NCBI RefSeq assembly: GCF_002386345.1
Contig: NZ_CP023507.1
Span: forward strand, 1,488,001 to 1,552,000
Length of the DNA: 64,000 nt
From: Streptococcus oralis
Lineage (GTDB): Bacteria; Bacillota; Bacilli; Lactobacillales; Streptococcaceae
Direction: 5' to 3'
Shown here: one piece after another, positions 1-8,975 of the stretch
Layout: the number at the start of each line of letters is the position of its first letter
How positions within the stretch are numbered: the stretch's first letter is position 1
Notes under the pieces: model-generated
The model's input: only the letters and a program-made list of their open reading frames with translations
Database searches by the model: none
Told to the model about the DNA's origin: nothing
Program-made: the position numbers and the translations under genes

Positions 1-334
1 AATGGATGACACAGCCTACTTCATGAATACAGAAACTTACGACCAATACGAAATCCCTGTAGTCAACGTTGAAAACGAATTGCTTTACATCCTTGAAAAC
101 TCAGATGTGAAGATCCAATTCTACGGAACTGAAGTGATTGGTGTCACCGTTCCTACTACTGTTGAATTGACAGTTGCAGAAACTCAACCATCTATCAAAG
201 GTGCTACGGTTACAGGTTCTGGTAAACCAGCAACGATGGAAACTGGACTTGTCGTAAACGTTCCAGACTTCATCGAAGCAGGACAAAAACTCGTTATCAA
301 CACTGCAGAAGGAACTTACGTTTCTCGTGCCTAA
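1..334 (+). CDS. efp: Elongation factor P, C-terminal part (5' end outside window)
   Basis: EF-P binds between the P and E sites of the ribosome and relieves stalling at polyproline stretches. Only the last ~110 codons are present, about 60% of the usual ~186 residues. The visible part is the two C-terminal OB-fold domains, with the family stretches [11 protein letters not shown] and [15 protein letters not shown] and the usual ending [12 protein letters not shown]. The N-terminal KOW-like domain carrying the modified tip residue is outside the window. The Asp23/YqhY-type gene starts 21 bases after the stop, so the two are probably co-transcribed. The identification is firm; nothing can be said about the start. 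Confidence 0.95.
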
Positions 335-355
335 TCTCTAGAAAGAGGTCATTCT

Positions 356-745
356 ATGGGAATTGAAGAACAACTTGGCGAAATTGTTATCGCCCCACGT
401 GTACTTGAAAAAATCATTGCTATTGCTACTGCAAAAGTAGAGGGTGTTCACTCTTTTTCAAACAAATCAGTATCTGATACCCTCTCAAAACTTTCACTCG
501 GCCGTGGCGTTTATCTAAAAAACGTGGACGAAGAACTCACAGCTGATATCTACCTCTACCTAGAGTACGGAGTAAAAGTTCCTAAAGTAGCGGTTGCTAT
601 CCAGAAAGCGGTCAAAGATGCCGTCCGTAATATGGCTGATGTAGAACTCGCTGCTATCAATATTCACGTTGCAGGTATCGTTCCAGATAAAACACCAAAA
701 CCAGAATTGAAAGATCTATTTGACGAGGACTTCCTCAATGACTAG
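356..745 (+). CDS. Asp23/Gls24 family envelope stress protein (YqhY-like)
   Basis: A 129-residue DUF322 (Asp23/Gls24) protein. The family core is visible: GEIVIAPRVLEKIIAIATAKVEG near the N-terminus, then an acidic beta-rich middle with IYLYLEYGVKVPKVA and an amphipathic helix with IQKAVKDAVRNMADVE. In Bacillus the paralogue YqhY sits with accB/accC and nusB, and its loss is tolerated only when acetyl-CoA carboxylase activity is changed. Here the gene is followed directly by nusB (overlapping it) and lies close to the acc genes on the opposite strand, which favours a YqhY-type role over a general alkaline-shock role. Start ATG 356 follows an AGAAAGAGG ribosome binding site. The exact biochemical function is unknown. 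Confidence 0.9.
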   Translation: MGIEEQLGEIVIAPRVLEKIIAIATAKVEGVHSFSNKSVSDTLSKLSLGRGVYLKNVDEELTADIYLYLEYGVKVPKVAVAIQKAVKDAVRNMADVELAAINIHVAGIVPDKTPKPELKDLFDEDFLND

Positions 746-1160
746 TCCACTATTAGAATCTAGACGCCAACTCCGTAAATGCGCTTTTCAAGCACTCATG
801 AGTCTTGAGTTCGGTACGGATGTCGAAACTGCTTGTCGTTTCGCCTATACTCATGATCGTGAAGATACGGATGTGCAACTTCCAGCCTTTTTGACAGAGC
901 TAGTTTCTGGTGTTCAAGCTAAAAAGGAAGAACTAGACAAGCAAATCACACAGCATTTAAAAGCAGGTTGGACCATCGAGCGTTTAACACTCGTGGAGAG
1001 AAACCTCCTTCGCTTGGGAGTCTTTGAAATCACTTCATTTGACACTCCACAGTTGGTTGCTGTTAACGAAGCTATCGAGCTTGCAAAGGACTTCTCAGAT
1101 CAAAAATCTGCCCGTTTTATCAACGGACTACTCAGCCAGTTTGTAACAGAAGAACAGTAA
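738..1160 (+). CDS. nusB: Transcription antitermination factor NusB
   Basis: NusB joins NusE (S10) and boxA RNA in the antitermination complex that keeps RNA polymerase processive through rRNA operons. The 140-residue protein is all-alpha. Family landmarks are the N-terminal ESRRQLRKCAFQALMSLEFG, TIERLTLVERNLLRLGVFEI in the middle, and AVNEAIELAKDFSDQKSARFINGLL at the end, all typical. I use ATG 738, which overlaps the end of the preceding gene by eight bases. An in-frame TTG at 720 would add six unusual residues inside that gene and is unlikely. A strong hairpin terminator follows the stop at once, ending this rightward unit. Confidence 0.95.
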   Translation: MTSPLLESRRQLRKCAFQALMSLEFGTDVETACRFAYTHDREDTDVQLPAFLTELVSGVQAKKEELDKQITQHLKAGWTIERLTLVERNLLRLGVFEITSFDTPQLVAVNEAIELAKDFSDQKSARFINGLLSQFVTEEQ

Positions 1161-1164
1161 AAAG

Positions 1165-1197
1165 AAAAAGTGTTTGATAGATATCAAACACTTTTTT
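1165..1197 (+). terminator. Intrinsic terminator after nusB
   Basis: The half-stems AAGTGTTTGATA and TATCAAACACTT flank a two-base loop and are followed by a T-run. It starts a few bases after the nusB stop and ends the efp-yqhY-nusB unit. The A-run on the other side makes it potentially usable by the convergent protease gene as well. Confidence 0.85.
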
Positions 1198-1209
1198 CTT
1201 TACTTCCTA

Positions 1210-1911
1210 CTATCTAAAAATCAAATAATAAATATAAAATAAGATTGACGGAGCATAGGGAATAACATTATAGAAACTATGACAAACAATGGTAAATCGA
1301 AGACTGCCTGTAACTCGATAAGCAACTGCAAATAGAAGACCGAGAATACTATAAATGATGAGACTGATGGGATCACGATGGGATAGAACCAAGTGACTGA
1401 GCCCGAAGATGAAAGAAGACAAGATCACATCCAAATAAAACTCCGACTTCGGAAAGAAAGTATTCATAAAATAACCCCTATAGATTGTCTCCTCAACAAC
1501 AGGTACAATCGAAATGTTAAATATTAAAAATATAAGACTTGATAGAGTCGTTTCTCTTCCGTTTGAGTAAAGTTCTGAAAGAAGGTCTTGGAAAATAAAG
1601 CTATGGTCAATTAATCGAATATTCTGCATTCTAAATCCATTTAAAAAAGAATAGATAAGAAAACAAGCCACTAAGAAAGCGAGATAAGACCAGCGCCAAC
1701 TCTTTTTCTCGAAGATAAAGAGCATCTTCTTCTTTTTCAACCACAAAACGAATAAAAAGAAAATAAGTAACACTTCTCCAACTAGGAAGATTATATAGCT
1801 GTCCATTCCTAAACCAAAGGTCCTAGCTAGAGTTATAGCCCCTAATGGAGTTAAATAAATGTACAGGAACATTAAAATCATACAGATTCCTAAATGTATT
1901 GTCTTTTTCAT
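1210..1911 (-). CDS. CPBP family intramembrane metalloprotease
   Basis: A 233-residue multi-spanning membrane protein of the CPBP/Abi (CAAX protease and bacteriocin-processing) family. The motif pair expected for the buried metal site is present: VVEETIYRG (EExxxR) and, about 35 residues later, FIFGLSHLV (FxxxH). About seven hydrophobic segments are visible. Start ATG 1911 is preceded by AGGAGAG at good spacing; a longer reading to 1965 would add a charged, unlikely N-terminus. Relatives act in prenyl-protein maturation or bacteriocin self-immunity, but no bacteriocin gene is visible nearby, so the substrate is unknown. It stands alone between two convergent units. Confidence 0.85.
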   Translation of the reverse strand: MKKTIHLGICMILMFLYIYLTPLGAITLARTFGLGMDSYIIFLVGEVLLIFFLFVLWLKKKKMLFIFEKKSWRWSYLAFLVACFLIYSFLNGFRMQNIRLIDHSFIFQDLLSELYSNGRETTLSSLIFLIFNISIVPVVEETIYRGYFMNTFFPKSEFYLDVILSSFIFGLSHLVLSHRDPISLIIYSILGLLFAVAYRVTGSLRFTIVCHSFYNVIPYAPSILFYIYYLIFR

Positions 1912-2019
1912 TCTTTCTCTCCTAATGGTAAACTCTCTATTAGGGCAATATAGAGGATAGACCATTGATTGTTTTTCTTATTTATCTAGAGTATTCATGT
2001 TTATCCATGCTCTATTATC

Positions 2020-2050
2020 AAAATAGCTAGAACAAAATGTTCTAGCTTTT
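2020..2050 (-). terminator. Intrinsic terminator ending the fab/acc operon
   Basis: Ten-base arms AGCTAGAACA and TGTTCTAGCT with a three-base loop lie just past the accA stop. Read leftward they are followed by ATTTTG. This is the only clear terminator I see for the long fab-acc transcript downstream of acpP. Confidence 0.75.
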
Positions 2051-2058
2051 AAATTTTC

Positions 2059-2826
2059 TTAGTATTTTCTAAAGCGTTGGTAACGTTCTTCAATAAGTTG
2101 GTCGAGTGGTAATCCTTGCAACCTATCTAGTTCTGCACGCAATTCATTTTTAACACAAGCTAGCAGTTCTTTACTTGACAACCCTGCCTCTGAGATTACC
2201 TTGTCTACGATTCCCATTTCTAGAAGTTCATGCGAAGTGATTTTCATCAACTCTGCTGCTTCCATAGCACGACTTCCATCCTTCCAAAGGATAGAGGCAA
2301 ATCCTTCAGGGCTAAGTACGGCGTAGATTGAGTTTTCTAACATCCATACACGGTTAGCTACAGCTAGAGCTAGGGCTCCACCAGATCCACCTTCACCGAT
2401 AATAATCGCGATGATTGGAACCTTGAGGTCACTCATTTCCATCAGGTTTCGAGCAATTGCTTCACCTTGTCCACGTTCCTCGGCTCCTACACCTGGGTAA
2501 GCACCCGCCGTATTGATAAAGGTCACAACTGGACGGCCAAACTTTTCCGCCTGTTTCATCAGGCGCAAGGCCTTACGATAGCCTTCTGGATGAGGTTGCC
2601 CAAAATTTCGTTTGAGGTTGTCATGAAGACTCTTCCCCTTTTGGATACCAACGACAGTTACTGCTTGATCACCTAACCAACCAATTCCACCGATAACCGC
2701 ACCATCATCTCGGAAAGAGCGATCTCCATGCAATTCGATAAACTCGTCAAAAATTCCATTGGCAAAATCAAGTGCTGTCAAACGACTCTGCTCGCGTGCC
2801 TCTCTGACTATTTTTGCAATATTCAT
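2059..2826 (-). CDS. accA: Acetyl-CoA carboxylase carboxyltransferase subunit alpha
   Basis: AccA pairs with AccD to move CO2 from carboxybiotin to acetyl-CoA, giving malonyl-CoA, the first committed step of fatty acid synthesis. The 255-residue protein has the [13 protein letters not shown] fold and family stretches [38 protein letters not shown] and [19 protein letters not shown]. It lacks the long N-terminal extension of Gram-negative AccA, as is usual in streptococci. Its ATG overlaps the accD stop by four bases, which implies translational coupling of the two carboxyltransferase subunits. It is the last gene of the cluster. Confidence 0.97.
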   Translation of the reverse strand: MNIAKIVREAREQSRLTALDFANGIFDEFIELHGDRSFRDDGAVIGGIGWLGDQAVTVVGIQKGKSLHDNLKRNFGQPHPEGYRKALRLMKQAEKFGRPVVTFINTAGAYPGVGAEERGQGEAIARNLMEMSDLKVPIIAIIIGEGGSGGALALAVANRVWMLENSIYAVLSPEGFASILWKDGSRAMEAAELMKITSHELLEMGIVDKVISEAGLSSKELLACVKNELRAELDRLQGLPLDQLIEERYQRFRKY

Positions 2827-3689
2827 CCGCGACTTCCTCCATGCAATCTTACTAATTTAGCAATTGTTTCAGGCAATTCTCTCCGTTTGACAATTGCATC
2901 AACAAATCCATGTTCCAGCAAAAATTCTGCCTTTTGGAAGTCATCCGGCAAGGTCTCACGAACTGTATTTTCAATAACACGACGCCCAGCAAAACCAACC
3001 AAACTCTGTGGCTCCGCTAGGATAATATCACCTTCCATAGCAAAAGAAGCGGTCACCCCACCTGTTGTCGGATCGGTTAAAATAGTTAGGTAAAAAAGTC
3101 CGGCCTTGGAATGACGTTGAACTGCCGCAGAAATCTTAGCCATCTGCATCAAGCTCATGATTCCTTCTTGCATACGGGCTCCACCAGAAGCTGTGAAGAG
3201 AACGACTGGCAAGTTTTCTACCGTTGCATACTCAAACAAGCGCGTGATTTTTTCACCCACAACGGTTCCCATAGAAGCCATGATAAAGTTTGAATCCATG
3301 ATCCCAAGGGCAATTTTTTGTCCCTTAATGCTAGCTGTACCAGTCAGTACTGCTTCATCCAGACCTGTCTTTTCACGCATAGTAGCCAATTTTTTCTGGT
3401 AGCCAGGAAAGTTTAATGGATCTTGAGTTTCAATACCTGTAAACATCTCCACAAAGCTACCAGAATCAATCGTCAAATCCAAGCGTTCCTGAGCTGAAAT
3501 ACGGAAAGTATAGCTACAATGGGGACAAATTCGTTCGCTCCCAAGATCCTTTTGGTAAATGGTGTGTTTACAACCAGGACACTGGGAGAAGAGTTCATCC
3601 GGAACCTCAGGCTTGGCTTGTGGTTTCTGCCTTACGGAACGGTTAGGATTGATCCGAATATACTTATCCTTTTTACTAAATAGAGCCAT
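2823..3689 (-). CDS. accD: Acetyl-CoA carboxylase carboxyltransferase subunit beta
   Basis: The zinc-ribbon partner of AccA. Four cysteines (about residues 37, 40, 55, 58; CPGC and CPHC) form the N-terminal zinc finger, which in the family also contacts nucleic acid. The [13 protein letters not shown] carboxyltransferase fold follows, with [17 protein letters not shown] and [17 protein letters not shown]. Length 288 is standard. Start ATG 3689 has a GGGGGAG ribosome binding site. It lies 35 bases after accC and overlaps accA by four bases, in keeping with stoichiometric production of the complex. Confidence 0.97.
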   Translation of the reverse strand: MALFSKKDKYIRINPNRSVRQKPQAKPEVPDELFSQCPGCKHTIYQKDLGSERICPHCSYTFRISAQERLDLTIDSGSFVEMFTGIETQDPLNFPGYQKKLATMREKTGLDEAVLTGTASIKGQKIALGIMDSNFIMASMGTVVGEKITRLFEYATVENLPVVLFTASGGARMQEGIMSLMQMAKISAAVQRHSKAGLFYLTILTDPTTGGVTASFAMEGDIILAEPQSLVGFAGRRVIENTVRETLPDDFQKAEFLLEHGFVDAIVKRRELPETIAKLVRLHGGSRG

Positions 3690-3724
3690 AACTCCCCCTT
3701 TTAGTTCTCATACTGTTTGAAAGT

Positions 3725-5092
3725 CTATTCTTTTTCTTGGTATTTTGGCAAGAAAGTTTCCATCAAGAAGGAAGTATCGTAATCACCAGCGATAACTCGG
3801 CGGTCTGAAATCAGATCCAACTGGAAGTCTGCATTGGTTTGCACTCCTTCAATATCAAGTTCATAAAGTGCCCGTTGCATCTTCATAAGAGCATCAAAAC
3901 GATTCTCCCCATGAACAATGATTTTAGCAATCATACTATCATAGTAAGGAGGAATGGTATAACCTGGATAGACTGCAGAGTCTACACGCAATCCAACTCC
4001 TCCACTTGGAAGGTAGAGGTTGGTGATTTTTCCTGGGCTTGGAGCAAAGTTAAATGCTGGATTTTCCGCATTGATCCGGCACTCGATAGCATGACCTCGT
4101 AGGACGATATCTTCTTGTTTGAAAGGTAAAGGTTGCCCGGCAGCAATGCGAATCTGTTCCTTCACGATATCAACACCTGAAACAAACTCTGTGACTGGGT
4201 GTTCAACTTGCACACGAGTATTCATTTCCATGAAGTAAAAATTGCCACTGGCTTCATCGAGAAGAAATTCAATCGTCCCTGCATTTTCATAGCCTACAGA
4301 CTCTGCTGCACGAACGGCTGCAGCACCAATTTCATGACGAAGGGTTTTGCCAATCGCAATAGATGGGCTTTCTTCTAAGACCTTTTGGTTATTCCGTTGG
4401 AGTGAACAGTCCCGTTCACCAAGATGGACAACATGACCCTCTTGGTCCGCAAGAATCTGAACTTCGATATGGCGAGCTGGATAAATCACACGCTCAAGAT
4501 ACATAGCGCCATTTCCAAAGTTGGCCTTGGCTTCGCTGGATGCTGTTTCAAAGGCTGCGACCAAGTCTTCTGCCTTTTCAACCTTACGAATCCCTTTTCC
4601 ACCACCACCTGCCGATGCCTTAAGCATGACTGGATAGCCAATTTTTTCTGCAACTGCAAGTGCCTCTTCAGCCGTGTGAACTTCACCATCAGATCCTGGG
4701 ATAACTGGAACTCCAGCCTTGATCATTTGCTCACGCGCATTGATCTTATCTCCCATGGTATCCATTACAGCCCCAGAAGGGCCGATAAACTTAATCCCCA
4801 CTTCATCACACATCGTAGCAAACTTGGAGTTTTCGCTAAGAAAACCAAAACCTGGGTGGATGGCTTCTGCTTCTGTCAAGACTGCAGCAGACAAAATAGC
4901 GTTGATATTGAGATAAGATTCTGTCGCCTTACCAGGTCCGATACAGATAGCTTCATCCGCTAGGAGTGTGTGAAGGGCTTCCTTATCAGCAGTTGAATAA
5001 ACTGCCACGGTCGCAATGCCCAATTCACGCGCAGCTCGAATAATGCGAACCGCAATCTCACCACGGTTGGCAATCAAAATTTTACGAAACAT
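3725..5092 (-). CDS. accC: Acetyl-CoA carboxylase, biotin carboxylase subunit
   Basis: An ATP-grasp enzyme that carboxylates the biotin carried by AccB using bicarbonate and ATP. The 455-residue sequence is colinear with the family. It has the N-terminal FRKILIANRGEIAVRIIRAA, the glycine-rich ATP lid KASAGGGGKGIRKV, ERDCSLQRNNQKVLEE, and the catalytic-site stretch FMEMNTRVQVEHPVTE. It lies eleven bases after fabZ and 35 before accD, in the middle of the cluster. Nothing unusual is seen. Confidence 0.97.
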   Translation of the reverse strand: MFRKILIANRGEIAVRIIRAARELGIATVAVYSTADKEALHTLLADEAICIGPGKATESYLNINAILSAAVLTEAEAIHPGFGFLSENSKFATMCDEVGIKFIGPSGAVMDTMGDKINAREQMIKAGVPVIPGSDGEVHTAEEALAVAEKIGYPVMLKASAGGGGKGIRKVEKAEDLVAAFETASSEAKANFGNGAMYLERVIYPARHIEVQILADQEGHVVHLGERDCSLQRNNQKVLEESPSIAIGKTLRHEIGAAAVRAAESVGYENAGTIEFLLDEASGNFYFMEMNTRVQVEHPVTEFVSGVDIVKEQIRIAAGQPLPFKQEDIVLRGHAIECRINAENPAFNFAPSPGKITNLYLPSGGVGLRVDSAVYPGYTIPPYYDSMIAKIIVHGENRFDALMKMQRALYELDIEGVQTNADFQLDLISDRRVIAGDYDTSFLMETFLPKYQEKE

Positions 5093-5103
5093 GGAGATCC
5101 TCC

Positions 5104-5526
5104 TTAGTTTCCAATTGCAAAGGTAAGAGTACCACTCGCTGCAAGCTTACCATCTACTTCAGCCTTTGCTTCAACCACAGCAATCGTACCACGACGTTTG
5201 ACAAAAGTAGCCGTCATGACTAATTGATCACCTGGTACAACTTGCTTCTTGAACTTAACCTTGTCCATTCCAGCGTAGAAGACCAGTTTCCCTTTATTTT
5301 CAGGTTTGGACAATTCCAAGACACCAGCAGTCTGAGCCAAGGCTTCCATGATAAGAACACCTGGCATAACTGGGTATTGTGGAAAATGACCATTGAAGAA
5401 AGGTTCGTTGATGGTGACATTTTTAATGGCAACAATGGTATCCTCGCTCACTTCCAAGACACGATCCACTAGGAGCATGGGGTAGCGATGGGGTAGAGCT
5501 TCTTTGATTCCTTGAATATCGATCAT
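5104..5526 (-). CDS. fabZ: 3-hydroxyacyl-ACP dehydratase FabZ
   Basis: A hot-dog-fold dehydratase that removes water from 3-hydroxyacyl-ACP to give trans-2-enoyl-ACP. The catalytic pair is visible as His47 in [13 protein letters not shown] and Glu61 in LIMEALAQ. The length of 140 residues is typical. No FabA is present; in streptococci FabZ supplies the trans-2-decenoyl-ACP that FabM isomerises at the unsaturated branch point. The start overlaps the accB stop by four bases. The placement between accB and accC is the usual streptococcal order. Confidence 0.96.
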   Translation of the reverse strand: MIDIQGIKEALPHRYPMLLVDRVLEVSEDTIVAIKNVTINEPFFNGHFPQYPVMPGVLIMEALAQTAGVLELSKPENKGKLVFYAGMDKVKFKKQVVPGDQLVMTATFVKRRGTIAVVEAKAEVDGKLAASGTLTFAIGN

Positions 5527-6011
5527 TTGATGCGTACCAATCCTTTACCGAACTCAACCATTTCTTCATTTGAAACGAGAATTTCTGTCACCACACCATC
5601 CTTAGGTGCAGGAATTTCATTCATAACCTTCATGGCTTCGATAATCACCAAAGTCTGACCTTTTTTAACACTGTCTCCGACTGTGACAAAGGCAGGTTTA
5701 TCTGGTCCAGCAGCCAAGTAAGCCACCCCTACAAGTGGACTTTCAACGACATCACCCTCTGGAGCAACCGACGTTTCAGCTGGTGCTGGAGCTTCTTCCA
5801 CTGCACTCTCTACTGGAGTTGAAGGGGCCGAAACTACTGGACTTGCAGCTACTGCAGTTGGCACTGGAGCAACTTGAGCTGGTGCTTCAGAAGCCATTCT
5901 TACTTCATTCTTACTGAACTGCAATTCGTCCGTTCCATTTTTATAAGAAAATTCTCTCAAACTTGATTGGTCAAATTGAGCCATCAAGTCCTTGATTTCA
6001 TTTAAATTCAT
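5523..6011 (-). CDS. accB: Biotin carboxyl carrier protein of acetyl-CoA carboxylase
   Basis: The biotin-bearing subunit of acetyl-CoA carboxylase. The C-terminal biotinyl domain carries the EAMKVMNEI motif with the modified lysine at about residue 128. It is preceded by a flexible Ala/Pro/Glu-rich linker (about residues 42-88) that lets the arm swing between AccC and AccA/AccD. The length of 162 residues is normal. Only two bases separate it from fabF, and it overlaps fabZ, so it is tightly coupled with both. Confidence 0.96.
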   Translation of the reverse strand: MNLNEIKDLMAQFDQSSLREFSYKNGTDELQFSKNEVRMASEAPAQVAPVPTAVAASPVVSAPSTPVESAVEEAPAPAETSVAPEGDVVESPLVGVAYLAAGPDKPAFVTVGDSVKKGQTLVIIEAMKVMNEIPAPKDGVVTEILVSNEEMVEFGKGLVRIK

Positions 6012-6013
6012 AA

Positions 6014-7249
6014 TTATTTATTCTCCCAACGTTTGAAAGCAAGAACCGCATTGTGTCCACCAAAACCAAAAGTGTTTGAAATAGCATAAGGGATTTCTTG
6101 CTCCAAGCCTTGTCCATAAACGACATTCGCTTCGATATAGTCTGATAACTCACTTGTTCCAGCGGTCATTGGTACATAGTTATGACGCATGGCTTCGATG
6201 GTAGCGATGGCTTCTACTGCTCCTGCAGCACCAAGTAAGTGTCCTGTAAAGGACTTGGTTGAAGATACAGGTACTTCTTTACCAAGAACAGCTACGATCG
6301 CTCCACTTTCTCCTTTTTCATTAGCAGGAGTTGAAGTTCCGTGGGCATTGACATATGCTACTTGCTCTGGAGAAATTTCTGCTTCTTCCAAAGCCAATTT
6401 CATAGCCTTAATCGCACCTTGACCCTCTGGATGAGGTGAAGTCATATGGTAAGCATCACAGGTATTACCGTAGCCAACTACTTCAGCCAAGATAGTTGCG
6501 CCACGTTTTTCAGCATGTTCAAGACTTTCAAGAACCAACATACCTGAACCTTCTCCCATCACAAAACCATTACGATCTTTGTCAAATGGGATAGAAGCAC
6601 GAGTTGGATCCTCTGTAGTTGATAGGGCAGTCAATGCTTGGAAACCAGCGATAGCAAAAGGAGTAATAGATGATTCTGATCCACCAACTAACATGACATC
6701 TTGGAAACCAAACTTGATGGAACGGAAGGCATCCCCAATGGCATCGTTTGATGAGGCACAGGCTGTATTGATTGATTTACAGATACCATTTGCTCCGAAA
6801 CGCATGGCAACATTTCCTGAAGCCATATTTGGCAAGGCTTTTGGAAGTGTCATTGGTTTAACACGTTTTGGACCTTTTTCATGAAGACGGATAACCTGAT
6901 CTTCGATTTCTTTAATTCCCCCAATACCAGAAGCCACGATGACACCAAAGCGATCCTTATCAATTGCTTCTACATCAAGATTTGCATTCGTCACTGCTTC
7001 TTGAGCCGCATACAAGGCATACAAAGAATAGTTGTCAAAACGGTTGGTATCTTTTTTAACAAAGTATTTATCAAATGGGAAATCTTGGACTTCTGCTGCA
7101 TTGTGCACAGCAAATTCGCTGTGGTCAAATTTAGTGATTTCTCCAATTCCAATTTTTCCAGTTTGCAAACTGTTCCAAAATTCTTCTGGAGTATTTCCGA
7201 TAGGAGAGGTCAATCCGTAACCTGTTACTACAACTCGATTTAGTTTCAT
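6014..7249 (-). CDS. fabF: Beta-ketoacyl-ACP synthase II
   Basis: The elongating condensing enzyme: acyl-ACP plus malonyl-ACP gives 3-ketoacyl-ACP. The Cys-His-His triad is clear: Cys164 in NTACASSNDA, His303 in NAHGTSTPAN, and His337 in KSFTGHLLGAAG. The 411-residue length is standard. No FabB is present, so FabF would elongate both saturated and unsaturated chains. It sits 28 bases after fabG and two bases before accB. Confidence 0.97.
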   Translation of the reverse strand: MKLNRVVVTGYGLTSPIGNTPEEFWNSLQTGKIGIGEITKFDHSEFAVHNAAEVQDFPFDKYFVKKDTNRFDNYSLYALYAAQEAVTNANLDVEAIDKDRFGVIVASGIGGIKEIEDQVIRLHEKGPKRVKPMTLPKALPNMASGNVAMRFGANGICKSINTACASSNDAIGDAFRSIKFGFQDVMLVGGSESSITPFAIAGFQALTALSTTEDPTRASIPFDKDRNGFVMGEGSGMLVLESLEHAEKRGATILAEVVGYGNTCDAYHMTSPHPEGQGAIKAMKLALEEAEISPEQVAYVNAHGTSTPANEKGESGAIVAVLGKEVPVSSTKSFTGHLLGAAGAVEAIATIEAMRHNYVPMTAGTSELSDYIEANVVYGQGLEQEIPYAISNTFGFGGHNAVLAFKRWENK

Positions 7250-7277
7250 CTGTCTTACCTATATCTTTCCTTATTTT

Positions 7278-8009
7278 TTACATGCTAAGTCCGCCATCAA
7301 CAGCGAGAACTTGTCCAGTCAAATAATCCTGTCCAGCCAGGAACACTGTAGCATCTGCGATATGTTCTGCTTGACCAAAATGTTTCATTGGGATTTGGGC
7401 CAATGTCGCTTCCTTGACCTTATCAGATAAAACAGCAGTCATATCTGACTCAATCATCCCTGGTGCAAGAGCATTTACGCGTACGTTGCGATTGGCAACT
7501 TCACGTGCAACTGACTTGGTAAAACCAATCAAGCCTGCTTTAGAAGCTGCATAGTTGGCTTGTCCGATATTTCCCATCAAACCGACCACACTAGACATGT
7601 TGATAATCGCACCTTCACGTGCCTTGATCATCTGTTTCAAGACTGCTTGCGTCATGTTGAAGGCACCTGTCAAGTTGATCTTAATCACTTTTTCAAAGTC
7701 TTCTTCGGTCATCTTGAGCATAAGCGTATCTTGAGTGATCCCAGCATTGTTGACCAAGACATCAACAGAACCGAGTTCTGTAATCGCTTGATCTACCATA
7801 CGCTTGGCATCTGCAAAGTCTGAAACATCACCTGAAATCGGTACTACTTTGACACCATAGTTTGAAAACTCAGCTAGCAATTCTTCTGAGATTGCTCCTC
7901 GACTATTCAAGACTACATTAGCGCCTAGTTGGGCAAATTTGTGAGCAATGGCAAGTCCGATACCACGACTTGAACCTGTTACAAAGACATTTTTGTTTGT
8001 AAGTTGCAT
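7278..8009 (-). CDS. fabG: 3-oxoacyl-ACP reductase FabG
   Basis: An NADPH-dependent short-chain dehydrogenase that reduces 3-ketoacyl-ACP. The Rossmann motif TGSSRGIG (residues 11-18), NNAG (87-90) and the catalytic Ser140, Tyr153, Lys157 (YAASK) are all in place. Length 243 is typical. The gene lies between fabD and fabF, and no second ketoacyl reductase is seen in the window. Confidence 0.97.
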   Translation of the reverse strand: MQLTNKNVFVTGSSRGIGLAIAHKFAQLGANVVLNSRGAISEELLAEFSNYGVKVVPISGDVSDFADAKRMVDQAITELGSVDVLVNNAGITQDTLMLKMTEEDFEKVIKINLTGAFNMTQAVLKQMIKAREGAIINMSSVVGLMGNIGQANYAASKAGLIGFTKSVAREVANRNVRVNALAPGMIESDMTAVLSDKVKEATLAQIPMKHFGQAEHIADATVFLAGQDYLTGQVLAVDGGLSM

Positions 8010-8054
8010 TCTATCTCTCCTATTTCCTGTTGTATTTTGTGGGAGAAGGGATCA

Positions 8055-8975
8055 TTAGTTTCCTAACAAAGCACCCAAGCTTGCTTGGTCTTCAACGTTA
8101 GCTAGCTTAGCTGTTTTATCGATTTTTTTGACAAAGCCTGACAGGACTTTCCCTGGACCAATTTCAATAAAATTGGTCACACCAGCATCCTGCATCACAG
8201 CAATACTTTCATAAAAACGAACAGGTTCTTTCACCTGACGCGTCAAGAGCTCTTGGATTCGATCTTTTTCCATAACAGTAGCTTCCGTATTGCCGACTAG
8301 AGGGCAAGTAAAATCTGAGAAACTCACTCCCTCAAGAGCTCCAGCTAGTTGCTGACTGGCTGGCTCAAGAAGGGCTGTATGGAAAGGACCAGATACATTT
8401 AAAGGAATCAATCGTTTTGCTCCTGCTTCCTGCAAGAGTTCAACTGCGCGGTCAACTGCAGCCACCTCACCACCGATAACGATTTGGCTTGGGGTGTTGT
8501 AGTTAGCTGGAGTCACTTCTCCAACTTTAGAGGCTGTTTCACAAGCTTCCTCAATTACTTCAACTGGAGTATTAAGAACGGCAACCATCTTCCCAGAGCC
8601 TGCAGGTGCAGCCTCTTCCATATAAGCACCACGTTTAGCAACCAAGGCAACTGCAGCCTCAAAGTCCAAGGCACCACTTGCTACAAGAGCAGAATATTCC
8701 CCAAGAGACAGTCCTGCCACCATATCCGGCTGATAACCCTTTTCTTTTAATAGTCGGTAAATAGCTACCGAAGTCGCTAAAATAGCTGGCTGCGTATAGC
8801 GAGTCTGGTTTAACTTGGTTTCTTCCTTATCGATCAAGTCACGAAGGTCATAACCCAAAACCTGACTGGCTTGGTCAATTGTTTCCTTGACGATAGGGTA
8901 ACGATCATAGAGATCACGCCCCATTCCTAGATACTGAGCACCTTGACCCGCAAATAGAAAGGCTGTTTTAGTCAT
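8055..8975 (-). CDS. fabD: Malonyl-CoA:ACP transacylase
   Basis: Transfers malonyl from CoA to ACP, linking acetyl-CoA carboxylase to chain elongation. The nucleophile is Ser90 in GLSLGEYSA and the partner is His199 in SGPFHTALL. Early landmarks are LFAGQGAQYLGMG and the TQPAI segment. Length 306 is typical. Its start overlaps the fabK stop by eight bases, implying translational coupling. Confidence 0.97.
   Translation of the reverse strand: MTKTAFLFAGQGAQYLGMGRDLYDRYPIVKETIDQASQVLGYDLRDLIDKEETKLNQTRYTQPAILATSVAIYRLLKEKGYQPDMVAGLSLGEYSALVASGALDFEAAVALVAKRGAYMEEAAPAGSGKMVAVLNTPVEVIEEACETASKVGEVTPANYNTPSQIVIGGEVAAVDRAVELLQEAGAKRLIPLNVSGPFHTALLEPASQQLAGALEGVSFSDFTCPLVGNTEATVMEKDRIQELLTRQVKEPVRFYESIAVMQDAGVTNFIEIGPGKVLSGFVKKIDKTAKLANVEDQASLGALLGN

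Noticed and set aside
720..737. TTG start for nusB that adds six residues
   Set aside because: The extra residues lie inside the preceding gene and match nothing in the family; ATG 738 gives the standard length.
1210..1911. CPBP protease considered as part of a bacteriocin locus
   Set aside because: No double-glycine leader peptide, ABC exporter or immunity gene is nearby.
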